From positions 10,448,471 through 10,512,470 of the forward strand of contig NC_049979.1 in the NCBI RefSeq assembly GCF_000003815.2: a DNA stretch of 64,000 nt. The letters run 5' to 3'. This document shows, piece after piece, positions 1 to 11,041 of the stretch. The notes below the pieces were generated by a model. That model was not told the DNA's origin and ran no database searches. It worked only from the letters and a program-made list of their open reading frames with translations. This stretch comes from Branchiostoma floridae. Lineage: Eukaryota; Chordata; Leptocardii; Amphioxiformes; Branchiostomatidae. How positions within the stretch are numbered: position 1 is the first letter of the stretch; every line of letters starts with the position of its first letter. The position numbers and the translations under genes were made by a program.

Positions 1-35
1 TGTATTTGCTCTCAAGCAAATTTGGGCTCTTACTT
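1..35 (+). mobile_element. Degenerate Helitron-like 3' end (hairpin) at the window edge
   Basis: A perfect 7 bp stem (ATTTGCT / AGCAAAT, positions 4-21) with a CTCA loop opens the window. The same hairpin occurs at 15920-15937 and, inverted, at 23610-23627 and 24377-24394, where it sits 10 nt from a terminal CTAG. Here the ten following bases are similar (TTGGGCTCTT) but CTAG is lost. It lies next to the place where the transposase-derived reading frame on the minus strand stops making sense. Confidence 0.5.
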
Positions 36-2851
36 CAAACTTATGAAGTATAGTACATGTAATTGAGTACCAACTACACAATGTCTAATTGACGGCCAAT
101 GAATCAGGAACTTTAGTCGGACAGCTAAGATTGGAATACAACGGTTTATGACTTTTGAAACTGTGGAGGCAGAAACACTAAATCTCAAAGCTAGATCAGC
201 ATTTTTGAGGCCTAGTCTCAACTTCATGAGAGTCATGAGTATTTGATCCTGCTGACACATGGACTTTAGAGGAGCAATGAAATCACTAACAAGTCTAAAC
301 ACAAACATAAACAGTGCAACAGTAGGTATTCCAGTGAAGAGCTTGCATTTTGCATCTGTGAGATTGGAGGCTGATGTTGATGATTTCTTGATTTGTTCTT
401 GAAGGTGATCACGTTCTTCCCTAAGGTTGTCAGCTTCACTTTGAAGGGACTCGCAAAACTGTTCCAACTTACATTTCTCCTCTTGTACTTTTGTGAGCTG
501 TTCTCTCAGAGTCTCTACACTTTCAGGAAGGGGGTCTCTCAGAGTCTCTACACTTTCAGGAGGAGGGTCAGCGATCATTTCTTCATCTGAAATAAAGCAA
601 ATCCGAAGTTCAATGAAAGTGCTATGTCATTATGAGTGTCATATATCTGAACTGAACTGAATGTTCTAAACTCTGATTCATATGTATGTATTGTTGTTTC
701 AATATTTTACTCATGCAGGTTGCATGCTTCTCTACTTGATTCACATCTATATCCCCACTCCGAAAACCAAGCGGATAAACTTTGTAGCAAGTAGTCTTGT
801 GTGTATGGTATGTGATTCATGTTGAATAAGTGACAAGTGATAGATTTACTTGTTGAGCAAGAATGATAGATTAAACTGTTGATCAAGAATTTATATGTTT
901 AGGATTACTGATTGTATCCATTAGACACTTTTCTTATTCCCTCTGTAATGCCCTTACCATTTAGTGATGTAGGTGGGGCTTCATTCTCTGATGACACCCG
1001 CAGCCTTTTTGCTGCACGCATATACCTGCAAACAATGAAGCATGTTGTAAGTTGTAAATCAAAGTTGCATGCTTTGTTTCCTACATACATTCTGTTAGCA
1101 TAGCATTTAGTGCAGGCCATCGCGAGCAAATCCAACTTTTATAGGCTCTCGTTCTTCCCTCGTACCATCCAGGAGTGGAATGAACTTGAGCCTGGTGTGG
1201 CGGAGGCGGGGTCTCTCTCCCAGTTCAAAACTGAACTGGGGAGGGCCCTGCTGCATTGAGTCGCCCCTACACGTCCTTGTACATATGTAAATAACACTAA
1301 CCCACCACATTCACTTGTCTTGTCATTTGCACCCACAGTTTCATTTGTTTATGTTCCTTTGTGTTACCTCTATTTTCCCGATGTTTGTATGTTACTTTCA
1401 CCTGTAACTAACTAAGCATGCGCACTGCTATTAATCCCCGTCAAGGGGGCTGAGCAGTAGAAAAGAAGAAAGAAGAAGTGATTACTGCTGTGAATGTTAT
1501 GAAATATAAAACATTTGATTAGGTGTAAACTCTAACATGAGTAACTTACAGGATCTTTGTGAGATTTAACTGAATCCTTGGTAAAACTTTCATGGTCATC
1601 TTCTCAGGCAAGGAGGTAGAGTATAGCAATGTTTCACACAGGCATGAACAGCCTGCCTGCATGAACAGCATGAGCAGTAAATCAAATTTCAATAAAGAAA
1701 CATTGAAAACCCCAATGTTACCTACCGATCTTTCTTGGCAACTGGGTTTCTTGAACGATTGCAACTTGCTGAGGTTGGGAGGTTAAACAAGCTTGGGACG
1801 TAATCTGGATCTGCAGGGTCTTTAGAAGGGTTCCCTGCAATGCAAGAAGCAAAGAACTTGTCAGTATTATAAACATGATTTTAAAATGAGGTGGCAATTG
1901 GTCTTGTGGTTAGGGTGTAGGACTCATAATCCAAAGATAAGTATGAGTTGGAATCCCTGATAGGTCACTTTGTTGTTGTGCCCTTGGGAAAGGTACTTAA
2001 ACCATACTTTACACCTATTTCCTCACTTCACTAAGGTGAAAAATGAGTACCTGGCTTCGGCTACACACCTCGGCATGTTAAACTGAAAGAACCCACCACA
2101 CTTATCGAAAAGAGCAGGGGATCATCCCGGTGTGAGTGGATCAAACTCCACAGTCTGGTTCTTTCTTTCCCCTGCACTATCCCACAATGGTCCGGACCAA
2201 GGTGGAGGTCTACCCGCTGGGGGCCTCCCCACACAATATGCTCCAGTAGGGGCCATCTGGGGGTATTCCCATGTAGATGTAGATGATTTTAAAGACATTT
2301 TAAAACATTTGTAGATGTCTTCGTCAATCAGTTAAGTGATGTACGTTATACTTCTGGTATACTATATATGTATACGTCCATCCCAGATACTTTACCACTA
2401 TTTATAAGTCAGACCCCCCCCCCCCCTCCCACGTGGACGCGCTGTAAAACTTTGATACATGTAACATTAATATTCACTATCCTTGATATGGCATGAATCA
2501 GCGACAAAACTTACTTAAGCTTTCCGCAGATGTGTAACGAAAAGTACACTATTACATCACGAAAAATGTATTTATGCAAGGGGGACAACAACAAAATATA
2601 AAACATATAGATCACAAACCTGAGATGAAATGGTCGCTGCACACTCTCTCGTGGCCTCGTGGTGTCCACGCCGCGGTCGGGTTTTTCTTTCCCTGCTCAA
2701 AATCTGACCTTTTTAAGGCTCTAAGCCATGCAGCCCTTCGTCCTGGTTCCGCAGGGATTCTAAAAAACTTCTTTCTACTGCCTTTATCCTTCCGGTTAGT
2801 ACAATTCAGCGCACAACAACTGGTCGGCATGTTTGCGTTTCCCGCGCGCAA
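30..2851 (-). CDS. THAP-domain protein of transposase origin (THAP, coiled coil, HTH_Tnp_4), 3' truncated
   Basis: I read four minus-strand exons: 2620-2851 (or from the internal Met at 2830), 1726-1834, 958-1025 and 30-586. Canonical AG/GT sites and open frames join them. Exon 1 encodes a THAP zinc finger: the MP start, C-x4-C, a central W, and a CSDHF block. Exon 2 supplies the usual DP-x2-PDYVPSLF linker. The last exon gives an acidic/basic coiled coil and then a helix-turn-helix segment (LVSDF..L..QDQILMTLMKLRLG..N.DLALRF..S.STVS) typical of HTH_Tnp_4, which precedes a DDE_Tnp_4 nuclease. The nuclease is absent: the frame loses similarity after the HWPS motif near position 105 and stops at 30. 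An 11-residue unit (ESVETLRDPLP) is tandemly duplicated in the coil. The family resembles ISL2EU/IS4EU-type THAP transposases. Whether this is a domesticated DNA-binding protein or a decaying element cannot be decided here. Confidence 0.65.
1095..1480 (+). mobile_element. 3' end of a CR1/Jockey-like non-LTR retrotransposon
   Basis: A short open stretch from about 1124 to 1259 reads NFYRLSFFPRTIQEWNELEP followed by a SLSQFKTEL block and a stop. This is the characteristic C-terminus of many CR1/Jockey-type reverse transcriptase ORFs. It is followed by about 200 bp of untranslated tail and an (AAGAAG)-like microsatellite at 1457-1480, as expected for a 3' end. Everything upstream is missing, so this is a 5'-truncated insertion. 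It lies in an intron of the THAP-domain gene. Confidence 0.7.
1888..2300 (+). mobile_element. tRNA-derived SINE
   Basis: The 5' part carries pol III promoter-like boxes: an A-box-like TGGTCTTGTGGTTAGGG near 1898 and a B-box-like GAGTTGGAATCCCTG near 1947. These are followed by the CCCTTGGGAAAGGTACTTAA segment seen in other copies in this window (inverted near 5320 and 32085, direct near 43590). The 3' part is a unique body ending near the ATGTAGATGTAGATG repeat at about 2272. It is intronic to the THAP-domain gene. The boxes are degenerate, so this is not a functional tRNA gene. Confidence 0.6.
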
Positions 2852-4289
2852 CTGGTGGGCGAGGAGGGTTCAGCCCGCCTTCCTCGCCCACCAGCAGCTT
2901 TTTGCCTACCATGACGTCACGTGACGTAACCGTGACGTCAGCGCGATCGCTCGTATTGTTTTTGTGCGAGGAGTAGTTGGTCGGCCAGCGAAACCATTTT
3001 TGTATTAGTCCGCTGCAACGGTGATGCGGTTTTTTCGCCTGATGACCCAAATAGCGGCGTTTTTCATGCGATTTCGAAGAAATGACGTCATCGGAGATTG
3101 CAAAAAAGTTATCACATGGAATTTTTTTATTTTCATTTTACACAAACATGAAGAATTTAGCTTCTCTACCACGTAGGCCGTTATCCTGGGAAAATTCGTT
3201 TTTTCCAAGCAGCTTCGATCAAAAAAGTGTTAAAAAATGATAGTTTTCGGGTCCAAAATTAAAATTTTACTACATATTCTAACCAAAATAAAGAGGCAAC
3301 AGACGGTACCAATAGGTTTGTCGGAAAGAGACAGTAAACAGCTTTCCGCCATATTGATTAAGTTTCGCGTCCTACGTTTACTAGCGGAACTGTAGCCCTT
3401 CGTCCTGAGGCTGCCCGCCAACCTCCGACATCGTAAAAGAAACTCCGGTCCGATACCTGAATACACACATGATATCATGCTTCTTGTCATAATTTCATCA
3501 AAATAGGCAAATAAATGCCTTTAAAATTCTCAGACAATATATTATGTTAAAGAAAGATACTCAATCATCCCCGGTGTATCTTAATTTCTGACATCTTTCC
3601 ATCTTGTTAGAAAATAATAGAGGCATTCTTGGACGGTCCCCAAATGATGACGTTTTTACCCGCCGTCCGTTTGAAAGTTGACCTTTCACACTTTTCATTC
3701 AACTCAGGGCGCCCCGCTGGACAAACGTTGGCGCTGCTTCTCCGGAGTTTTTACAGGTAAAATGGCTTATTTATCGCTCAGTATGACAGCGATACCGTAT
3801 TCATCGTCTTTAGCAGTCAAATAAATTGCCTCGGTCACGACCACGTTGTTTTAGGCGGGATTTTCACATAGGCACGCCTGGAAGTAAGATTGGTGTGACC
3901 AAGGCGAAAAATGGGCGAGACGAGAACACAAGTCATTTGATAGCCACAGCCTATTCAAGACCAACTAGAAAGTTCCCGCGCAAACCTGCGTTGCCATATG
4001 GACGACTAAAGCTCGAAATATTTAACAAAATTTATTTGAAAGATCGCTGTTTTGATTGCTAATTTAGGACAGTATGGTGACTGTTGTAGGGTGTCAAAGA
4101 AGCTAATTTACTGAAAGTGAAACGGCAAATCTTATGTTAATCAGATGCCATGTGCTCATGGCTTGGATTGTTATCATCCAGGAACATTATACGGAATATG
4201 GAAGACTTGATGCTACCTTGATGCCTGAGTGTTTGAGTTGACGATGGTGGACATGTTTGGTTCCATGTGAGCGGACTGAAGATCCAGCC
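2852..4289. other. Intergenic region between divergent genes, with promoter-like GC-rich stretches
   Basis: This lies between the start of the minus-strand THAP gene and the first coding ATG of the plus-strand PHF7/G2E3-like gene. It contains the CRE cluster at 2912-2940, another TGACGTCA at 3083-3090 and a GC-rich patch near 3650-3860 that may hold the plus-strand transcription start. Short open frames (for example 3826-4062) show no recognisable domain. A 5' noncoding exon is possible but I cannot place it. Confidence 0.5.
2905..2945 (-). promoter_or_regulatory. Triple CRE/ATF-type promoter element of the THAP gene
   Basis: Three cAMP-response-like octamers start at 2912 (TGACGTCA), 2922 (TGACGTAA) and 2933 (TGACGTCA), spaced 10 and 11 bp apart. 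A further full TGACGTCA lies at 3083. The cluster is about 60-110 bp upstream of the THAP gene's first Met codons. The octamers are seen directly; binding by CREB/ATF bZIP factors is inferred from the consensus. Confidence 0.6.
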
Positions 4290-7200
4290 ATGTCCGGTAG
4301 TTCACCCCGGGGACAGGAGCTGTCCCCCTCCCCCCACACCCCGGGTCAGGAGAGGAAGGTCCCTCCCAACCTCACCATTTATCCCGCATCAAGAACCACA
4401 GGTGGGCACATCAGACAAGAGCTAGCATACCGGACTCTGTAGCATGTCTGTCCGCACAATGAATATTACTAGTAGTAGTCACAGTGTGTCCTCAGTCCTG
4501 TTAAAAAAGTAATGGCTTTATCATGAGTAACATATGGCTACAGGAACATCCTGTCAATGTCGAAACACCAAACCATCTTGTTGACAAAAACATTCTTCCT
4601 GGCTTTGTCAGTAGCCTTGGCATTAAAACTGATAAAAGAATTAAACATGTTGTTGTCCGTTTTCACAAATTTGTCAGTATCACATTATTACAATGAGAAA
4701 GATTTATTTGTTATGATATAAGTGAATTCATGTTATATTTCTTACTCAGATCTACCACCCTGTCTGTTCTGTAAGAGGTGTGAGAATCACCAGGAAAAGT
4801 ATGGACAGCTCATCACAGACAAAGACAGTGGTATTACTGTCCATTACTTCTGTCTGGTAAGGGTCTACATTCTCTATCTTGAGTGCTTTGCTTTTGTCTG
4901 ACTTTCTGTGTGTCATAATCCTTCTCCTATCACTTTTTCTAAGGGGCACATGTTAACAGGTTTGCACGAAAATGCATTTTTTTTTTAAATTGCCCTCCCG
5001 TTATGGAATTTTTCTGAAATGAGATGGGNNNNNNNNNNNNNNNNNNNNNNNNNNNNNNNNNNNNNNNNNNNNNNNNNNNNNNNNNNNNNNNNNNNNNNNN
5101 NNNNNNNNNNNNNNNNNNNNNNNNNNNNATACCAGTAGGTGTGATGGCTTCTAAAATGTGATTGAGGTGTGGCTCTTTTCAAGGACGTTACATGTAACGT
5201 CCTTGCTCTTTTAGAGCACTAGACCTCCTTTCTTTACCTTCATCTCCAAGGGATGTCCCTTGCCAAAGCTATGTACATTTACACCAGAGTCGATTGGTGA
5301 GTGTCCGACAGTGTTTTGATGTGAAGTGCTTTCCCAGGGGCATAACATTGAGACCTGTTCGAACTCAGAACTCTAAGTCTAAATACAGGCCAGCGTCCCA
5401 ACGTTAATTTTGTGATGCACAGAGGAATTTTCTCTTTGTGTTTTTCAGCTGTTGTCATCAGGTATTCGCCAGGAGGGAGGGGAAGAGGAGGGTATCTATG
5501 GATTCAGAGAACAGGAGGTCATAAAGGAGTATAGGAGAGGTCTACGACTGGTAGGAGTCATCTTATCAGTGACTTGTTTTTGCATGCTACGTTGTTGCAT
5601 TTTTGCATTGTTGTTGTGCCTTAATCTAATAGTTGAAGAACTCACATTTGGCCCAACAATTGCCTTTCATGAAGTCCTAGTGGTGACACTATGCAAAACG
5701 ATAACGTAGAAATCATTGTATCACAATATTTGATGATCACAATCAATGATAAACTAAAGCAAAATTGAACGCACGCTTGTTGTTTGATGGAATAGTTGGA
5801 ATAACCCAGTTTTTTTAATGACGAGGATGAAATGGAAAATTGATATGTAATGTACCTGTGGATGATTTCGCAAATACATTTATTTGTTGTTTGTCATTGC
5901 AGAAGTGCAACTTTTGCGAACAGAAAGGTGCAACTATCGGGTGCTGCACAAAGAAATGCAGGATGATGTTTCACCTGCCATGTGGGATGGAGAATGGAAC
6001 TCTGCATCTATTCTTTGATGACTTTAAGTAGGGAAAGTCACATTTTAATCTCTCACAATGATAATGTGTTCAGTGTAACAATCAAAGAGTTGTGTGCCAC
6101 AGCTTCGTTAAATGAAGTGCTAGTTCTTCTTCACAATACATGGCAGTATATTTCTGAGCAAATAATAGTCATGTATATCCAAGGCAAGTAGAACTTGACA
6201 TTTCATCTACTTATTTATTGTCCAGACATGATCTCTGTCCATCTAGGCCAATAAATATACACCTACATGCAAATAAAAAACTGCAAAACAATGACTTAAA
6301 AGAATCCGCATATGTTGCTGTGTACTGTGCACACACACATACCCGGTATATAACACGTTAATATAGTGTGCTCTATCCATATTGCACATGTTACTTAATC
6401 AATGTAACTAGCAAGTAGGCTTACACTTTGCAATATACCTGTTACAATTGTTGTGCAAAAAACTTTGACAGTTAAGCTAGGCAGTCCCATCTGATGTACT
6501 TTTCCCTCGTACTCAGGTCCTACTGTAAGGAGCATCGTCCTATGCAGAAGATTTCGAAGGACATGATCCTGGACACTCCTGAGAAGAACCCTGTGTGCCC
6601 CATCTGCATGTACCATCTCAAGCCAAAACCATCTCACAATGTGATAAAGACTCCATGCTGTAAGAGGACATGGCTGCATAGGGACTGTGTTCAGGTATGT
6701 CACATGATAGGGACATTATCCTTAAACTTGGAAGATGATCTGTTTGAAGAGATATGAGGAGCATAAGGAAGTCATTTTCATACAATTTTGACAGTAGGGG
6801 TCCCTATTTANNNNNNNNNNNNNNNNNNNNNNNNNNNNNNNNNNNNNNNNNNNNNNNNNNNNNNNNNNNNNNNNNNNNNNNNNNNNNNNNNNNNNNNNNN
6901 NNNNNNNNNNGTTCGGTGTGATATACCAGTAGCCAGCTGTGGCTTTGAGCCTGCAAAGCTGCTGTGTTGCACCAAATGCTTGTTCAGTGTTTTCATTTTT
7001 TTCCATTAGCGTCAGGCTTCCAGTGCAGGAATGTACTTCTTCCGCTGCCCAATCTGCAACTCCAAGGAGACTTTCCAGCAGGAAATGTTGAAGAATGGCA
7101 TCTACATTCCTGAACAGTAAGACTTTATTGACAGTATCTTTCTATTGTTGCCCTGTGTTTAATGTATAATCTCACCATGGCTCAGACAGAGGGCTTTATG

Positions 7201-10200
7201 TATGGGTGCAGTATAGTCTTGCGCTGCTATTCTTGATCTCTTGTCAAACAGTGAAGGAACAAAGCTCAATGATCTGTATTTTCTGCATCTATAATGATAA
7301 GATTGTGCCTCCTTAAGTTAAGGATAAGTTAGATGAAGGTCTTGTGTCATGCACCTTTCTGAAATATATTGCATACTTGTTGTTATGATTGTAGGAAGGA
7401 ATTTGTTCCTTTTCATGTTTTGCCATTGTTTAAGAGTGTGGCTGTGGGCATTGACGTCTCACTTTTTTTGTTACTGCTACAGAGATGCAGCCTGGGAGCT
7501 GGAGGACAATGCCTTTGAAGAGCTGCTGCAGCGCTACAACCGCTGTGATGCTGAGAAATGTGAATGTGTTCAGGGCAGGAATTTCAACAAAGAATGGGGG
7601 TGGGTCCTCAAAATATATGTTTTCAGACCAAATACCTTTTCACATATCATGCATGCTGGCTGGGATTACTGTTGGGATATGGGGCCAGAAACATCCTCAC
7701 CATGACAACATTGACCAGACCATACACAGTACTCATGCACCACATATCCATTGTCATGCCTCATGGTGATGATGTTGTTTTCTCCCCTGATCTACCCATA
7801 GCGCCCTGCATTTCCCAGCATGCAATGGGATCTATGGATTCAGAAAAGGTCTATGCATGGCATCTTAGCTGTATAAAATCACATTTGGGCCAGCATATAG
7901 TAAAAAGTATATATGTGTTAATTCACTTTTGTAAGAAAAGCGGATAGGTAGATACGATATATTTGGTATTCTGCTGACTGCAATATTTATCTCTCTGCAG
8001 GAAGTGGCGTATAGTCCTCTGTGAGGTTTGTGGTTCGTCAGGCATACACAAGCTTTGTGGCCAACTGAAAAAGGCAAAATGGAAGTGTAAGGACTGCACT
8101 GACATTCTTGCAAAAGGTAAGCTTTTTTAGCTATTGTTTAGTTTCATTCTAACATGAAACTAAATTGGAAAACTTCATGGCAATCTTTGAAAGGAAGTTA
8201 ATTGTTGAAGGAGCACAAAATGATGTCTCAGCTTTTGTTATTCTTAAGATTTTGTTAGATCACATTGGTCCTAAAGATTTAAATAAAAGCACAGTGTGTT
8301 TGTGGAATTGCTTCAAGATACTGACTAAGATTTTAGCTTCTGTACCTGATAGGTGTTACAAATTTTTCATCTGCTTCATAAAATAGGGAGATTTTTCATG
8401 TTAAAAAGTTTGTATATCATATGCCAACCTTTGCATTTCCATGTTCCCTGCAGCAAAGGAAGCTGCAAAGGAGAGGAAAAGAAAAGAAAGAGAGGAGCAA
8501 AAGAAACAGGCAAAATTAGCAAATGACAAGAAAGAGAATAAGGATAAGGCAAAACTGAAAGTACGCAAGTCCTCTAAGAAGGGTAGGAAGTTGATCCTGT
8601 CAGGAAGGCCAATGTCGGATGAAAGGAGAATCCTAGGACGCAACTGTCGGGTTGTGTTAACACCTGTCAATGCCCTGTACACAGAAAACCAATGTCAGCT
8701 TGGTGCAACGTTATCTCAACCATCTTCTGACGAAGAGATCAGTTTCAGTATTGAACATAAAGATCATATCCCTGGACACAAGCCTATCAATGTGAGGATG
8801 GAGGGAGTAGAGGGAAGCATGTCCTCAGGTCAGCTGTCAGGTTCTGCTAGTGTTCAAACATCACCCAAAGGCAGAATCAGTACCTCAGGTGAGAAGATGA
8901 AAGGCGTACGCAAGAAAAGTTTGAAACGTCGCAAAGTTTCCTGCCCCTGGACAGCAAAAGAAAGGCAGCAAAAGAAAAGTAAGGAATTGGCCAAGAAAAG
9001 GAAGTCCATCAATACTTTGCCCAAGACAGAGACTGATAGCTTACCATCCCCCCAGTCTCCAGAGATAGATATTTACAAGAGTAGGAATCGAGCTACCCCA
9101 ACAAGTAGTGTAAAGCTTGGGCTTTACCTTTCTCCATCAAGTGACGATGATGACAGTATCCCCCTGGCAAGGCTGGTATTGAGAGAGAAACTGGCGGAAA
9201 GATCACCATTTGCTTGTGGCCAATCTATTCCTGAAGACTACCAAAACGAACATAATGAGACCTCTAAGCCAGGAATGGCATGTGCTGTTGGTGATAGAGA
9301 AGAAGCGACAGGTTTTATTGATGACGAAGAGGAGCTGCAGAAGCTCAGCACCGAAACCTACAAAGGCAGCCCGGGTCCATCCCAGATACACACGCCAAAG
9401 CGATCGCCGAGATTATCAGAAGAACCAAACACACCTTGTCCAAGTGTACATGCACCTGAACTCAAAAGCATGTTGTTGCGCTCAGGGAGCAGTATAAAGT
9501 CTCACTCAGGAGAGAAACCTTCTAAGGATGCAGAAGACATGGATATGTCGGATTTATCACCTCTAGTGGGGAGAAATAAAAGAAAGGGAAATGCATCTGA
9601 AGAAGCTTTAGTACCAAATGTCAGAAAGCAGACGGCGCGGAAGTCCTGCCAGCCCTACCGTCCTCCGTGCAGGCGAAACTTGCTCGAGTACTCAGGTCAC
9701 ACAGAGAGACAGCCCAGCCCTGATACACCAGAGGAATCATCGTCTGCTAAAGTGAACCCGCCAACAGCATCTGGTGGCACAGAAGGCCCCTGCGACTCAC
9801 CTAGTGGAGATAGCACAGCGACAGATGTTATCCAATCCAAGTCACTTCAACCTGACCTGCTAGATATACCAGAGTGTCTGAACATAGAGAAAGACCCTTG
9901 CCAGCCTTCACATCAGGTAGATTGCAACATCAGCAGGGATACTGAGATGCCAAACATTAATCCCCATGTGGTGGTTACAGCTGTTTGCAACTCTCCCAAC
10001 AGCTCTCAGTCTTCAGATACTGCTTCTACTTCAGAAAGTTCCTCTTGCCTTGCCTGCCTGATAGCTGCAAGGAGGCGGACCATGGGTCCTGTGTTTATTG
10101 ACTTAACAGAAAACGCAAGCAGCGTGGCATCACAACAAGACCTGACCAGGCCCAGCTCCCCGAGCACAATAACTTTGAGTAGCAGTGGTGAAACTGATAG

Positions 10201-11041
10201 TGAACTAGAGGTAGAGTTTGTGGCAGAAACACCACAAGCCAAGAACACCAACAGTACATGTCTGCCAGGAATACCAACACGTAGCAGGTTTGGTTCTGAC
10301 AATAGTGATATCACAGCAGAGGGTCCAGCAAAGAACAATAACTTTGTAAAAAACCAAGGAGAGAGAGGCAGGGAAAGGTTAAAAAGTAACGATGGTCCCT
10401 CAAATGTAAGTAAAACTGGTGCAAAGTCAAAAAGTGTGGGTCTTAAGGTGAAAAGGAGGTCAGGTGGAAAGGATCAGAGAAGTAAAAGTATGGGAGACAT
10501 GGGTAGGGTAAGGCACAAGTCTGGCAACAAAACTACAAGTGGCGACAAAACTAAGAGCCTTAAAGTATCTAGAAAAGGTAGAGTGCGGAAATTGAAACAG
10601 CTTAGGATCAAATGGCCTGATCCCTTTTCCCTCCAGTTCAGAAGCACTGAAACCTGCTTTGAATCGGAGGACGGGGATGTACAAGGTGTGACCATGCACG
10701 TCCAGGTTAAGGCTTCCCCCAAGTGCCTCAGTGAAGGCCAAGGTGGACAGAAGAGGAAAAGAAGCAGCTCTCTGACGGGTGGTGAAGTGGATGTTCCCTC
10801 TATCAGTGTCAAAGTTACCACCACCACCCCTTCCAGAAAGAGATGGTCGTCTCCTGTGAGGTGTGAAACTGAAACAGACAGAGCTGCAGAAGATGAAGGG
10901 GCAGTTGTGGGGTCAGGTCTGAGGATGACGACAAGGCAAACACCACTGAAACCTGCAGGGAGCACTGTCAGAAATCAAGATAGCACCTCCCCGAGGACAC
11001 CCTCTAGATTGTCAAAACGGAATAGAGTTTTAGAAGATTAG
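4290..11041 (+). CDS. PHF7/G2E3-like ePHD-RING-PHD protein with long Lys/Ser-rich tail, no HECT
   Basis: The nine coding exons are 4290-4401, 4750-4856, 5449-5550, 5903-6027, 6517-6694, 7010-7116, 7483-7599, 8001-8116 and 8454-11041. Phases close and give about 1183 residues. Residues 42-157 form an extended PHD: a C2HC pre-knuckle (CLFCKRC, VHYFC), then IYGF, a CNFCEQKGATIGC finger and CKEHRP. Residues 176-230 form a RING-like domain (CPIC, CC, HRDC, CPIC). Residues about 245-316 form a second PHD (RCD, CEVCGSSGIHKLC, CKDC). This order is that of PHF7 and G2E3, nuclear ubiquitin ligases and histone readers. Residues 323-1183, one exon, are low-complexity Ser/Lys/Arg-rich with nuclear-localisation-like basic runs and a VFIDLT motif at 868-873. 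The HECT domain of vertebrate G2E3 (human protein about 706 aa) is absent. The start at 4290 is the first in-frame ATG of the exon; a noncoding upstream exon is possible. Confidence 0.85.
5029..5128. other. Assembly gap (100 N)
   Basis: There are exactly 100 N bases, a conventional size for a gap of unknown length. It lies in the intron between coding exons 2 and 3 of the PHF7/G2E3-like gene. Coding phase is continuous across it, so no coding exon need be missing. Confidence 0.95.
5180..5205. repeat. Perfect 26 bp palindrome (CAAGGACGTTACA and complement)
   Basis: The left half CAAGGACGTTACA is followed directly by its exact reverse complement. Similar palindromes built on CAAGGAGGT occur at 12785-12812, 14978-15001 and 46834-46857, so this is one member of a dispersed family. 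It lies in an intron just right of the first N gap. Confidence 0.7.
5280..5405 (-). mobile_element. SINE fragment, minus strand
   Basis: Read on the minus strand, the segment shows a B-box-like GAGTTCGAACAGG followed by GCCCCTGGGAAAGCACTTCAC, matching the layout of the SINE at 1888-2300. The A-box end and the 3' body are not clear. It is intronic to the PHF7/G2E3-like gene. Confidence 0.45.
6811..6910. other. Assembly gap (100 N)
   Basis: This is a second run of exactly 100 N, in the intron between coding exons 5 and 6 of the PHF7/G2E3-like gene. The RING domain is split by this intron, and its cysteines are continuous across it. Confidence 0.95.

Noticed and set aside
1888-2010. Possible tRNA gene
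   Set aside because: A and B boxes are recognisable but no cloverleaf can be drawn, and the sequence continues into a SINE body repeated elsewhere in the window.
3826-4062. 78-residue open frame upstream of the PHF7/G2E3-like gene
   Set aside because: It has no recognisable domain, no splice link to the gene in phase and no conserved motif.
10006-10965. Minus-strand open frames opposite the PHF7/G2E3-like tail
   Set aside because: These are shadows of the large coding exon, with Ser/Leu-rich composition expected from the complement of Lys/Glu/Ser codons.
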